DNA from: Phylloscopus collybita
Lineage: Eukaryota; Chordata; Aves; Passeriformes; Phylloscopidae
DNA: 64,000 nucleotides
Reading direction: 5' to 3'
Assembly: GCA_027886175.1 (NCBI GenBank)
Contig: JAJNNQ010000013.1
Location: 2,170,001 to 2,234,000 of the forward strand
The first letter of the stretch is position 1. Each line of letters starts with the position of its first letter. The notes beneath the pieces are model-generated. The model was not told the DNA's origin, searched no databases, and saw nothing but the letters and a program-made list of their open reading frames with translations. This document shows, one piece after another, positions 38,251 to 50,933 of the stretch. A program made the position numbers and the translations under genes.

Positions 38251-41200
38251 TTCAGGTCTGGTTAAAGCATGGTGCAGAGCAGAGGGAGTCTGTGGGACTT
38301 TTGTTCCATGGGAGAAGGAAATCATACCTCCTGCAAAAAGCAAAGTATCCATGCAGACTGAAAAAGGCACTAAACAATTTTGGTTTGTCACTCAAGTGCT
38401 TGGTTAATGATTCACCCTGATCACACCCCGGCAAGGAAGAAGTGAGCATGTCCTCCTTAAGTGCTCTGGCTGCATTAAGAAGAAAGAGCTCAGTGTGGAG
38501 CCAGAGCAAGAGAGAAACTTCCCACCTGCAGTGCTGCAGGATGCTCTTCCCAGGAGTGTGAACCAGAATTATGCATCACAACAGCAGGTATGGCTGAACA
38601 GGTATGGGCCAACCCAGCCACACGGGGACCTTGTGTTATATTTCTCATTAGCAGAACCCAGACCCTTTACACAGTAATTGCCTCCCAAATGCAACTGCAT
38701 GGAAACTGCAACATAAAAAGCATTTGGGTGACTTCCTGATGGGTAACTGCAGAGCCACAGGCTCATCTCAGCTCTTCCACACAGCCAGCCTTGGAGTGCC
38801 TGCAAAATCCCTTTTTCCTCTTATCCCTCTGAACGGTTAAGGCAGCATGGCTAGCCATTTTGCAGGGGATATCAACAAAATTACACGCTTGATGTTTACA
38901 TGATTTTGCCCATGAGACAATTTTGATATTGACAATTGTGAAACACATGCTTTCACAGAAATCTGAGGAGGAAAACCACATAACCAAGAACAGTAAAATA
39001 TTGTTTTGTTTGGAACATACAATTTTAATAAGACTGTTTTAATGGGAAGAGGATTTGGTAGATATTTTTAAATGTTGGCAGCAGTTTTTGCTAGACAAAA
39101 TTTTGTTATATCATTAATTGGATAGACTGCTAATCTGCAAAACCCCATCATTTGAGACTCAACAAATACCATTCTAATGTTAGAGAAATCCCTTGACTTC
39201 CATGTGCAGCCTTGGAGACTGTGACACAAGGTCAAGCCGTTTGTGATTGTGAAGTCTCCCCAGTACTTAATTTTTCCAGGTGACACTTGGTAACACTTGG
39301 CTGTTTGAAGGAACCTGAGTTATTACAATGCTTCAACGAAGGACTGCACAAAGTGACCATGTTCTTCTTCCCTTCTAAGAGTTGCATAAGCAGATAAATG
39401 TTTCTGTGTTCAATAGCTAAAACTAAGATGCCCTCTGCTTGCAGTCTCCTTCAAGAATGTCGCTATTCTGCTTGAGAAACGACATCCTGCTCTGCATGTC
39501 AATCGAGAGACACCAAGCTCAGCAACCTTCCAGGACTGCTGATAATCTCTTGAGAGTCTACAGTAAACATTTCTTTATAGACTGGATCAGATCTGTTGAA
39601 CTGTACAATTTCGCACCACCCGGGCAAGTGTATGGGACTGGTTTTTTAACCAATGCAGACGCTGGGATGAATTTATAGGCCAACTATAATTTTTCCTGGA
39701 GAATGCTGAGTATATCTTTTTCCCGCTCAGAGCTATTGTTCCACGTTTTCCCAGGACTTCAGAGTGTGTCCAGCAGTGACTGGAACCCCTACGCAGTAAA
39801 TCCACTCAGGCTTACCAGGAAACTGGGAATCCAGGGTACATATATGTTATAGTCGATGTAACCTGCTACTGCTAAGGGTATTATAAGAATTTTGGAAAGT
39901 CTTACTCCAGATTACTGCTCACGGCTGCAGAGTGGACTTGCCCAAGTCTGATCCTGCTGGAAAACCATCCTACTGAGTTAGTACAATTCACACACATACA
40001 GTAAAGGACCTCCCAAAGCATCAGATAACCCACAGAGCACCTCAGCATTCCCATCTTAGGCAAGGGAGGTTTGATATTTCGTGGACCAAGTCCTGTATTT
40101 GCAAGTTCAAATACACGCTACAGGCAGTAGTAGCACTACAGAGTGCATTTGCAGACCTAGCTCCTTGAGTTACCTTCAGATGACTCTCCCCACCTCCTGC
40201 CTGCCTCAGAACATAAGGAAATCAGACCCAAATGCCTGATTTCTCAGTATGGCCAGCCAGTTTGCACAGACCCAAGCACCTCTCAGAGCAGAGCACGAGC
40301 GAAGCTGACACAGACAGGTCCCAGGTCTCACCATGCTTCACTTAGAGGATGTCTGGTGGCTGCTTTGACTTGAAGGCAACCTTCACCCCACCTGATGAGA
40401 CCAGCAGTAGGCTGAGGGCCAAAGCCTGTGCAAACATCTGCTGGGAATCAGTCAAACAGCCTTTTGCTATGGAAAAGAAGTCTGATTTTGAAATCTTCCC
40501 AAGAGATCAGTAGCAGAGGGCGCCTTCTATGCACAGGCTGAGGCATCACGTCACGAGCAGTCTCAGCTGAACATGCCTATTTATGGTGGCAAGCTAAAGG
40601 TGCTATGAGTCAGGTGCCTGAACAGGGATCTCTAATTATGCCTTCCAGCTACATGTAATATGTAAATACGCTATGTGGGCAGGAAATGTATGAAATAGGA
40701 AGGCATTTATTATAATTATTTAAAAGGAATTTAAAAAATATTTAAGTATTTGAACTTTATTTACTGCATGGCAAAAGTTTCTGCAAAGAGAGCTGGAAGT
40801 GAATAAACTCCTTACCCACAGCTCTCTTATGGGCCACTCAGCAAGATAAAGTGAATGTCAATTTTCTGCCTCACCTTTTACAGCCACACCAGGCAATACT
40901 GAGCTATTTAATAAACTGATCTGAGTTTTGCAGATGAAAAGGAATTTATAGAGCCTGGTATGATTTATGACAGTGTAATACAAGGGCATTTAAACTGTGG
41001 CTTCTTTTGACAAAGTGAACAGATTCCTGGCTTTCTTGGTTAATGTTTATAGCAAATTAACCTGTAACAGCAACAAGAAGCAGAACAAAGAGGCACAAGG
41101 GGGTGAGCAGCAGTGGTGAGAAGGCTCCCCAGGTTAGCATGTGCCCTCAGGAGAAGGTCCAGGATGACACTGGTGACAAACACAGTGGCCCACAATGTTT

Positions 41201-43570
41201 TGTTTTGTCTGCTATGCTCTGGGATGAGATCACCATATATGCCCATCCCTGGCCAGGCCACTGCTTCTTGAGGACAGCCTTCTCCTCTGCTCCCAGCTCT
41301 GACTTGGGAGCCTGCAATGGAGGATATGCCTATGCAAACTCCAGGAAAACCATCTAAAATGGCCACAACATAGTTGCCTGGCCAGAAGGGGACTTCCCAA
41401 TAACGGAGCAGAAGATACTCAGGAGTATTTTAGACTCATCTCTGTAAGAGCAGTTTGAACCTAAGGGATGGGTTTGGACAGTGACTCATGGTGCCCGGTG
41501 CACAGCTGGAGCAGGACTGCATGTACAATTACAGTTATTAAAGTCAGACAGCTATAAAAACCCGCTGCTTCAAAGTGGGATCTGAGAAACCACAATTATT
41601 TCCCGTTCAAACTGTAGAAGAAAAACGTGGTATTTTTTTGGTACCAGCATGCAGCAGTGTTTGCAACAGCTGTACATGTTCAACTGAAAGGGAAATGATG
41701 GGTTTTGACTAATTTAGGTTCCAATATTAAAAGTCTGTACTATAAAATTCACCAGCCATGAATCATATATGTGTTATAGATTTAAGACCTTCACTGTCAG
41801 GGCAGGCTTTGGATCTGTGATGTGTTCATGCCCATGCTAAATATCCATTTAGCAAGTCCTGATGACATCTCTCTCCTCCTTTCTAATTTAAAGGGAGAAC
41901 AAAACTTCCTGATAGAATTACAATTTTCTAAAGCATAAAATTAATGCACAAAAGTTGGGAAACAGCAAAAAACCCACTGTTGAAATAAATTCCTAAATCA
42001 AGCCAAGAGAACCTTTGACAGTAATCATGGCTCAAGGCTACCACAACATTGAAAGCAGTGACACAAAAAATCTTGTGCTTGTTCCCCAACATGCATCTGG
42101 GAACTCCTTGGATGGGGCCAGCATGAAACCTTCATGGCAGGATGATCACTCAGAGGCTTACAGCAGACATACCACAGAGAAGACAACTGTCCTGACCTAC
42201 TCTGTGGATCAGATGGAACAATCACTTCAGAGGACGTATCAAGGGAGAGGATTAAGAGCGAGGAACAATTGCATCTGATGTCCTTGGGCCAGCTAAGCTG
42301 CAGTGCTCCTTTTCTAGTGGGTAACTGCCCCAACATTTTGGGGTTTAGCAGTTGTAAATAGTCAGACTGAGGTGTGGCAAGGAGGAATGGCCCGAAATAA
42401 CAGTTGTGTGTATATGATGCTTTCCAGTATCCTCTGATAGCAAAATTATCTCTTTGGAGGGCTCACTACTTCTTCTACTGGCCCAAAAAGCTGGCTGGGT
42501 GCAAGCTGGACCTTCTTCCCCTATCATATTTGTCCAGATTTTACCCTGCTAGAATCACACAGCCAATAAGCAAAGAAAACTTGGAGCTTTTTGTTCCAAG
42601 GCACCAAGGGGAGGCAAGTTCCCCAGAGTGTCGTGGTAACAGACTGACTTTGGTGGAGCAATAAAGTCTGCACCCATCCAGCAGTCCCCAGTGCCTGTTA
42701 AAGTTTCTCAGAGAAGCATGGGTGTTTGTGGATTTATCTCTGAATTCAGAAAAACAGTAGAAAGCTGTTGACAGCATTTAGGTCATGTAGCCACATAAGA
42801 GGGCCAATGGCAATGCTACATCTCTGTTTATCTCCACACTTAGCAGAATATTTTCTCCTCGACTTCAAAGCATTCAGCCAATCTCTAAGAGTATCTTTTA
42901 GTTCCATCAGCCAGATTCTGCTCTTTAAGGTATCAAGCCTGGAGAGGAATATAATTTTTATGTGATGAATTCAATATTTTCAGGCCTCTCTGGCTTCAGG
43001 AGAGACTGTAAAAGTCTGCAAATAATGGACATTGCTTTAAATTTTTATTTTCTAAAAAAACCCTCTCAAATTTGAAAAATACATTATTGGGGATTTTTGT
43101 ACTTACAAGTAACAAATGACAGATCAGTCTGACTTAATTATCACAAAAAAAATTAATATAAATATGATGCATATTCTGACCATTAGCTCTGATAACAGAA
43201 GAATTCTTGGGTTAATAGACTTCTCTTTATGTTCTATAGCTCAAACACTACAGTACTCTTACTAGTTTTAATGTGTCTCTTCACACATGATAGACCCTTC
43301 AGGTGTTGCCATTCAGGGACATTGCTGTTTCACATAATGAACTGGTATAAATAGGAGATTCCATCCCAAAATGAGTACTCTCATTATGAATGGGAATGAG
43401 GATATGTCCCAGTTTGCAGTGTTAAAACACTACTGTCATAATGTATACTAATTTGTAATATTAAAAGAACCGTTTCTACAGGTTTTCTCCTATGTATCCG
43501 TTTAACAGTTTCAGGTAAAGTAAATTCGATATGAATCTTTACTAAATAGATTTTAAAACAAACAAATCTA

Positions 43571-43615
43571 AATAAATAAAATAAAATAAAATTAAATTAA
43601 ATTAAATTAAATTAA
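43571..43615 (+). repeat. Pentanucleotide repeat, AAATA then AAATT units
   Basis: A few AATAA/AAATA units change into five AAATT units, followed by an A-rich tail with AAAC units up to about 43660. Confidence 0.85.
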
Positions 43616-45109
43616 AAAAAATCCCACCACAAAACCAAACCAAACAAACAAAAAAAACCACCCAGAAATCCCAATGACCAAGCATCATCATCAGAACAGC
43701 ACGTCTGGTCTATTTAAATTTCAACAATCACAACAGGAAAAAAAAGGCAGTGAATTACTTACAGTTTGTCTCTGTGTCAGCTTCAAACAAACAAACATAC
43801 AAAAAATCCAAGTTAGTTTTTAAATATCTCTACATTTTTAGTCACAATTATACACACGAGGCACAGAGAGACACAGGACTTCATTCAAGTGACATGTGTA
43901 AGTGAATTACCATGCTCTGTGTTCACACAGCCCATCTTAATCATCTCTGAGAAGCTGAAGAGCCTTTCTGTTGCACAAGCAATTGCTGAGATTGTGATCA
44001 AAACTCTTTGGGGTGTGTCCTGATACACCAAATATTGGGATATTGGATATTTGTAGAATGGACAGTTACCTGTGACGTCCCTGCAGCTGATTTCCCTCGC
44101 TGGAAGTTGCAGGCTGAACCTTTGGCCATCTCAATATTGCCACAGCACGAGCTGAGCATGAGGCCTTTGCCATGGCCATGTAGGACTGCTTTTGGCAAAC
44201 ATGCTCCGGGGTGGACACGTGCCTCATCCTAGAAAAGTTTGACTTTAAATAAGCATGGAAGACCTGGGAGCAAGAGGGAACGCTGGCACGCTCTCCCAGG
44301 CTGGTTGCTGAGGACCAGGAGCTGACTCAGCCCACGCACAACGTGATGATATGACAGAGGGTGAGCACATAGGCGGCCTAACAGGCCACCAAACAGCACT
44401 GGATCCCAAGCCAGATGCAGTAAGCAAGGAATAAAGGAGACTTAAACTTTCTTTCCACAAATACACAACAAGAAATCTCTTATTTGGAGCAGTGACCTAA
44501 TGCCAACATGGAACAAAGCACAGCTGTGCTCCTGGAAGACCATGGCCTTACAGAAAAGGTCCACTGCAGCAGCTGTGGCCTCATAGCCGTGCTGTGCGAC
44601 ATTCTGAGGAAGGAGGTGAGCCTGCACTCTCTGTGACCACCTTCCCCATGTTGCAGCTTCCGTGCAAACAACATTCAAACACAGCTCAAAAGCTGCAATA
44701 ATTTGACAGCCTGGCTGAGTGGGGAGCTAGGGCTGGGGGGTGCATTCCACAAGGTATTCCATGAATGCTTCCCAGCCCCCACCACACAGGCAGCGCTGCC
44801 TAACCCAGTCCACTGTTTCTGAGTCTGCCTACTCAAATTCTCACAATAAATCCAAACAGCCCCTCACAGCTTTCCCTTAAGTCCCCATTGTAAACTGATT
44901 TCTCATCTCACACAACAGCATTTAATCACTGTAGAATAAACCAATTGAATCAAGACAAAACACATAAAGGAATAAGACCTACAGCTCCAAATTCTGTATT
45001 TCTAGATTTACAAGCTCACCTACAGAAAATTGCAGGTGATGTGCTGATCCAGGTCTGGATCAGCAGGAGGAATCCCAGCCCTGTCATTTTTAACCTGGGT
45101 TCCAATACC

Positions 45110-45186
45110 TGTTGACCTGAACAGGAGCTGGGATGCAATGGTTCTGACGGGTCACTTCCGACTCAATCATATTCTATGATTCTATA
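45110..45186 (+). mobile_element. CR1 LINE 3' tail, plus orientation
   Basis: The stretch ends in ATTCTATGATTCTATA, the tandem terminal repeat that marks CR1 3' ends. It is preceded by GGGTCACTTCCGACTCAATC, a diverged form of the family's ...TCCCTTCCAACCTCAAT. Only the last 75 bp or so can be recognised. The sequence just upstream may belong to the same copy but is too diverged to assign. Confidence 0.8.
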
Positions 45187-47814
45187 ACCCATCACACACA
45201 TGCCAAGCACACCTTCTACCTTTCACCTAATGTCTGTGCTGACCAAGAACTGCACAGTAAGTTCTGAGTGGGGACATGACAGAGATATATATGCACTAGT
45301 AAAGTAAGATGCAGAATGAAAATACAACTTTGGAAGGTCATTCTGTACATAAACACTTTGCAAGAAAGTTTTAAACTTCTTTTGCATATTTACTGATTAG
45401 CTCAAAAACCTTTATGTGAAGGCATTTGCCTAAAGTCTTTCAGTCTTTTCCTCATCCATGCAAAGAGATTGGCTTGGCACAGAGAAACATCCTCCCAAAG
45501 TACAACTTCGATAAGCTTGAAATTTTTCAGATAATTAACCATAAAAAGTATGTATCTGTTAAAGCATATGTTCCCTACACACAAGGTCACAACATCATTT
45601 TTACAGGAGCAACATCCATTTCCACAAACTCTCCACTTGGTAGACAACCCTGCTATCCCTGGAATCTAAATAAATGATGAGGTGCAGTATTTTGCAGCCC
45701 CTAGGAGAGAGGGGAGCAGGGCACTGTTCTGCTGAAAGCTCACCATTCCTGGAAGCCCTCACATCAGCACACTCCTTGGCAAAGATGCAGCCACACATAC
45801 AGGTAGCTGCTTTCATCACCTAGCTCACCAGAGTAGTCCAAGCTTTGCTGAATGGCATTTTAACCACATTTAATATTTTCACCCTCTCACTTTCATTATA
45901 GGTGGTGTCACAACCAGCTCTTTGGTTCCACAACCTTTAGATAAAAGAGTTGAGACCTGGACTTACATTGTGGAAAGTGGTCCCAAAAAAATTCCATGCT
46001 GTTCAAACAGAAAACCAGAAGGTTCCTCAATTTCCAAGATAAAATGAGATGATTCAGATATGTACATCTGCAGTCTTGGGAAAAACTGTAATTAGCACAA
46101 ACAAAACTCAGATAAAACAGCAAAGCAAGTGCAAAAGGCAATTTAATCGAGAGGCAGTGCAGGGAGGGACAGTTAGAAGGGCATGCATTGCTCACCCTTG
46201 TCATCAATTTGACAGCCAGCAGAATGGTGGCTGTGGGCTCAGCCATCTGATCTTCATAGATGTCTAATCCAGTTTAAATATTCGCTAAGGAAAGAGGCTT
46301 TAAAATAACATACAGAGATGAAAATTAAAAGAGAATGAAAGGAAATGTCTCTAAATCCATAAGGTTTTTAACCATTGCAGGATGGAGGATAAAAAACAGT
46401 GTCTGAACAGCAAAGATGGCCACAAACAAACTTTTCACTAAGAAGCTCAGACGTCAAACAGTGTGCCAGAAGGAAAGGGAAGAACATGTCCCTGCAGAGA
46501 AGTGATGACTAAACTTGAAGGAGAGAATCTAATTACTTGGCTTAAGCATTCATTGCTGCTGTTAATTAGGGTATCTCCCAACAGAAAAGCAAAGTCATGA
46601 TTTAACACTAAGGACCATATGACTAAGGGCGATGAATAGAGCTTTGAGTAGAGATGCTGATTTAAAAGACTGTGAGCAAGTCTGAAGCATAGTGTTGATC
46701 AGTGTCTACTTGATTGTTACTGATTAGTTAATTGCTTAGTTATTTTTGGCAAAACTTGCTGTACCACAACAAATTATAAGCTATTACTGAGTCAAGTTAA
46801 AATGGACATAGTGAGACTAGACAGTGTCTTGAGAAAACTAAGAGGAGTCCTTTGAAACAACCTGAGGGGGGCAATTATACTGCAGAATTCCTCCTTACAC
46901 AAAACTGAAGGCAGCTCACTGCTCAGAGTGCAAATTGCTCATGATATAGGTGCAGATACTATCTCTATACTCCAGAAAAAGGCAGCCTGAGGAGAGCCCT
47001 GTTCCATTAACCAAGGCAGATGGGCACAATCTCTTACCTTGTACATGACAAGGGGGATGCCAGAACTGGCCCTGTTAGGATGGTGGGATTTGGTCTGTAG
47101 GCTTACTCAGGCAAGAGCCAAGTCAGATTCTCCTGTCAACCCAAGACTTCTGGCTAAAGAAGAGTAGTAAGAGCTCTCTAACCACAGGGCAGATCCATTC
47201 TCTGCCCAGTCTGAAATGGGGATCAACTCTTTTGCCTAACCCCCTCTCTTTCCATCTACAATAGGCACCCCCAAGGAAGCAAAAGAAGTTTGAGGCACAG
47301 AGCCTCAGACCATCTCAGGCTGCCTCATGAACTGGCACTGGTCCTGGGAGGAGCATAAGGATTAGAAATAACCTTTGTGAAAAAGTTAAAACTTCCAGAA
47401 AGCAGGATAAGCTCTGGAGGGCACCAGTGCCTGTGGAGCACAGAGTGCAGCAAGTGATGACCTGCTGGAAAGTGACTTCCGAGGCATCCACCAAGGGCTG
47501 CAGCCAAGTAGTGCTTCAGGGCAGTGTTCAGCTCTCTGGGCAACTGTATCTCTGGAGCTGGTGCCAGTCTTAAATTCCAGCCAGAGATACCAGACACCTG
47601 AGAATTTAAGAAGGTCTTAAAGTGACACAGATACCAGTCTTGGAAATAGCTCTTTTGAAGTTTGTGCTGGAACTATTTACAAGCACTTTTCCCCTTCTTT
47701 TCCTTTACCCTCCAATGTAACAAAACAAACAAGCAAACAAAAATCTAGTTGAGGTGACACACAGCATATAGATTAAGTCTCCTTGAAGTAAGGAGTCAAG
47801 ATGAAGATAAAATC

Positions 47815-47865
<51 letters not shown>

Positions 47866-50514
47866 GTTGCTGTTTCTTGCAAACACTTGAGTTAAAACCC
47901 TCCTCACAGAATGTTTCCTGCTGGCTTTTTCCTGAACAGCATAAACACTGGCAGCACTCATCCGATGGTCAGCACTGACTCCACCACATCTGGAACAGTT
48001 TAAGCCACAGCCTTCACGCAAAGTCATGCCCACAAAGTCAGGAAAGCAAACTTGCAGTTTAAAAGAAAAGCTGGATAGCTCAGGCTCAAATGGACATTTA
48101 GAACAAGGATGAAAGCATCCTCCAACCATGAGTACACAACGTGTGTGCCAGGCTGGGGGTGGAGGGAAGGAGAGCATCCTCACAAGCACTGCTAGGGCAG
48201 GAAAGTATTTGGCTGAAGTATCCAGGTGTCCGCACACCCATAGGATGAATGGTTATACAAGCAACCACTTGAAGGCAAAGTCTGTCTTTCTTCCTCTTGG
48301 CACATAATGAAACTGAAGACAAACAGTGTATAAATAAAACAGGGCGCTTCTGTAGTACAAAATGATAACAATCTCAGCAATTCCTCGGCCCCTGCCAGGA
48401 AATTCTCCTCGCACACTGCTTGCAGGTTTATCAGCCTTATCAGATCGGACGCAAAAAATAAAATGACAAAAGCAAGCAGGCTAAAGCCAGTGTCTCCACA
48501 ACAGAGCTTCTAAGGAGCAAATGCCACTTTATGTGGGAAACCCCACACTAAGGCTTAACAGAGGCTGGCTTAGGCCATAAAGGGCATACAGCACTCAGTG
48601 CCACACCACTGCATACCTGCCTATTGTGTATGTCATGCCAGTCAGCCCTGAGCAAAAACACTGAGGTGCAAATACACACACCTACCTCAGGCCTACTCTT
48701 GCTGAAGGGAGAGTGTCACACACACCGTGTTCCTCACTAGAGTGTTTCACAGATGAATCAAGTATCATCCTTCTTCTTCCACAAAAGGAAAACCTGAGCA
48801 GCAACACATCCCACTTACCCCACGTCCAGCCAGTCTGATTCCAAGCAGTTCTCTGTGGCCCTGTGAAGTCTTTGTCCCATTCTTGAAATCAAGATGAATT
48901 TATATATTCCTACTAAAGCAACAGATGAGAGCTACAACTAATGCTATTCTGAAGGTTAGAAACCCTGTAAATAGCAATTTTTATTCATTTGGTAACTTTT
49001 TAGAAGCTGTGAAACCTCTACTGAAGGTTTACAATCTTGACTTCCCACACACCCCACAACACCTGATGGGAGAGTGAAAACAGTCTCACAAGCAGGTCAT
49101 GCCAACATTATTTCATCCACACCCAAGCTATCAGATATTGGGAAGCTCAGATGTGAAACCACACTAATGCTCCTCACACCACCAGCTGCTTCAGAGGTGA
49201 AGTGACAACACAAACCTTTCTTATGGATTCATTTGTCCAGGTCCTCTGTGTTTGGCAGCAATCTCTACTGTGCTTAGAGCTCCTGCATTTGATCTAGGTA
49301 ACCAAAAAAATGCTTACTGGACACTCAGAAGCGCAAGAAAAACTCTACAGGAATGTATTTTACTCTGCACAACTTGTGCTAGTGTAACAGACACATTCGT
49401 TGCAGGGCCTCTCCTACATTTATTCTGTATACTGACACGTTCTCTTCTAGATACCTGCCAAGTCACAACACAACAGCTTTCTAAGAGACTCCTAAAATTC
49501 CCTTCCCTAGGAAAGTGATGCAGAAGATAGTGATTTTGGGAACTTAAGCTTCTGAACACCTGGTGTTTTGAAACCCTCTTGAAATATTATTGTGCTTGCA
49601 TTTTCCTTAGCTAAATACATAAAATGCTTAAAATAATATTAGGTTATCTGCCATAAGTTTTACAGAATTAGAGCTTAATATTTCAAACCCACCACTACAA
49701 CAGGCGAAACAATTTTCATAACTTTCATTTCTTAATCAATTATGGATTTCAGGTGAGTTGAAGACATGTAGGCTTCTCCATGTACCAATGAAGCTAAAAC
49801 TACAAGGGCAATCTCTATCTAAAACAGCCCAACCCACACAGTTTGTTTTCAGGGTTTCAGTTTTCTATTAGTTCACCAGTGATGAGATATAAATACTCCA
49901 ATGGAGCCTAGACTAAATGTATTTTTAGGAGCAGTGGTCTAGAAAAGATATAATTAACAAATTAAGGAGCCCAAAATAGTTCCACAGAGCAGCCCACACT
50001 TCTTCAGCTTGTCACATGGCTGTTGCTGTGCCCAGCTCTAACTGCTCACCCAGCAGCATTTTGCTCAGTTTTCATAATTAGCTATAGGGTTTGCACGAAT
50101 TTGCTTTCAGAAACACTCTCAGCTTACAGGATGACATCTACTTCTGTTCCTTAGTTTGTGCTCATGGGGGCTGTGCTCTAGAAGACATGTTTATGTCACA
50201 AAAATGTCCTTAGCACACAGCTGGAGAGAAAAGCACTTTAAGTGATTTAAGTGAAAACTCACTAAACTAATTGATGAATTTCAGAGAGTGATAAAACTTC
50301 TGAGGACAAAAACTATCTGTGGATCTCTTCGCTCAAGTATTTTAGATTAAACAGAAAAGGCCTCTAACAAACATGAGTTACTGATTACTTTAACTACTTA
50401 TTGTTCTTGACGTGTACAACTAAGTATTTGTAAAACTATGCATTTACAGCATGGACTTAAAATAAACTCATTAAACCCACAACTTTTTGCTCCCAAACAA
50501 ATATAAAAAGAAAA
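45187..50514. other. Intergenic, no gene recognised
   Basis: Unique sequence holding the A45 run. The 154-codon frame on the minus strand (47773-48237) reads through the poly(A)/poly(T) run and is not credible. Nothing else was recognised up to the candidate transcript end at about 50,515. Confidence 0.55.
47818..47862 (+). repeat. Uninterrupted poly(A) of 45
   Basis: Forty-five consecutive A without a single interruption, followed by GCTGTTGCTG. No retroelement or mRNA-like sequence was recognised upstream and no flanking duplication was found. The phenylalanine-rich frame crossing it on the minus strand is not a gene. Confidence 0.85.
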
Positions 50515-50933
50515 CAATATGGCAGTTTATACCCCGTTTATTAAGACAGAGCCATCTATCACTTAATACACTGGTTGGGTAGCCATAAATCACATTATTT
50601 TCTTACTCTATTAGGATGCAAGACAATTTGGCAACCAAATAACAAAGACAAATTAGGCAGGGTGGAAAAAAAAACATTTAAGCTGCAGTGAGTTAAAAAA
50701 CATCTAAGCTGGGGAGGCCTAAACCAGCAGAGTTATCCAAGGTGCTGGCATCGGGTGACGCTCGGCCCGGCGTGCTTGCCAGCCAACTCCTCGAGTGCCC
50801 AGCGGGCCTGCCAGCCCCCTTCAACTGGAATGTCAGGAAAGGTCCAGGGACCGTCTGGATGCCGCTGGTTTGGACATCCACCAAAGAGCGCACCACCAAA
50901 GCTACAGTTTCTGTGTAGGGATCGCATAGTTCT
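50515..50933 (-). other. Candidate terminal exon of an unrecognised minus-strand transcript
   Basis: On the minus strand an acceptor (CATTCTTACAG, AG at 50935-50934) opens a GC-rich, CpG-containing island (about 50740-50930) inside AT-rich DNA. Two frames are open across it. The one ending at 50693 (stop TAA) reads on from the splice site for about 80 codons and has many G/C third positions. The other ends near 50733. Downstream an AATAAA (50537-50542) is followed by a long U-rich stretch, giving a convincing 3' end near 50,515-50,525. No domain, signal peptide or family is recognised. It could be the last exon of a small gene, a noncoding RNA exon, or an alternative 3' end. Confidence 0.3.
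50537..50542 (-). terminator. Strong candidate polyadenylation signal
   Basis: AATAAA on the minus strand. About 25 bases on comes a long U-rich element (TTGTTTTCTTTTTATATTTG), a textbook downstream element. It lies 6.2 kb past the SOCS5 stop, so it would end either an extended SOCS5 3' UTR or, more likely, the transcript proposed from the exon-like segments at 50933 and 53566. Confidence 0.4.

Larger units (their letters stand above)
34176..45109. other. Intergenic, no gene recognised
   Basis: AT-rich sequence to the right of the CpG island. If the island is a plus-strand promoter, its transcript would run into this stretch, but I could not define exons. It holds two simple repeats (38152, 43571). 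The low-complexity AT block near 40670-40760 may be regulatory, but nothing proves it. Confidence 0.5.

Noticed and set aside
38495..38805. Opposed short frames with some protein-like stretches
   Set aside because: Neither strand gives a recognisable family. An LTR-like origin was considered, but no terminal repeats or target duplication could be found.
47773..48237. 154-codon minus-strand frame with a polyphenylalanine end
   Set aside because: It owes its length to the A45/T45 run and has no protein likeness.
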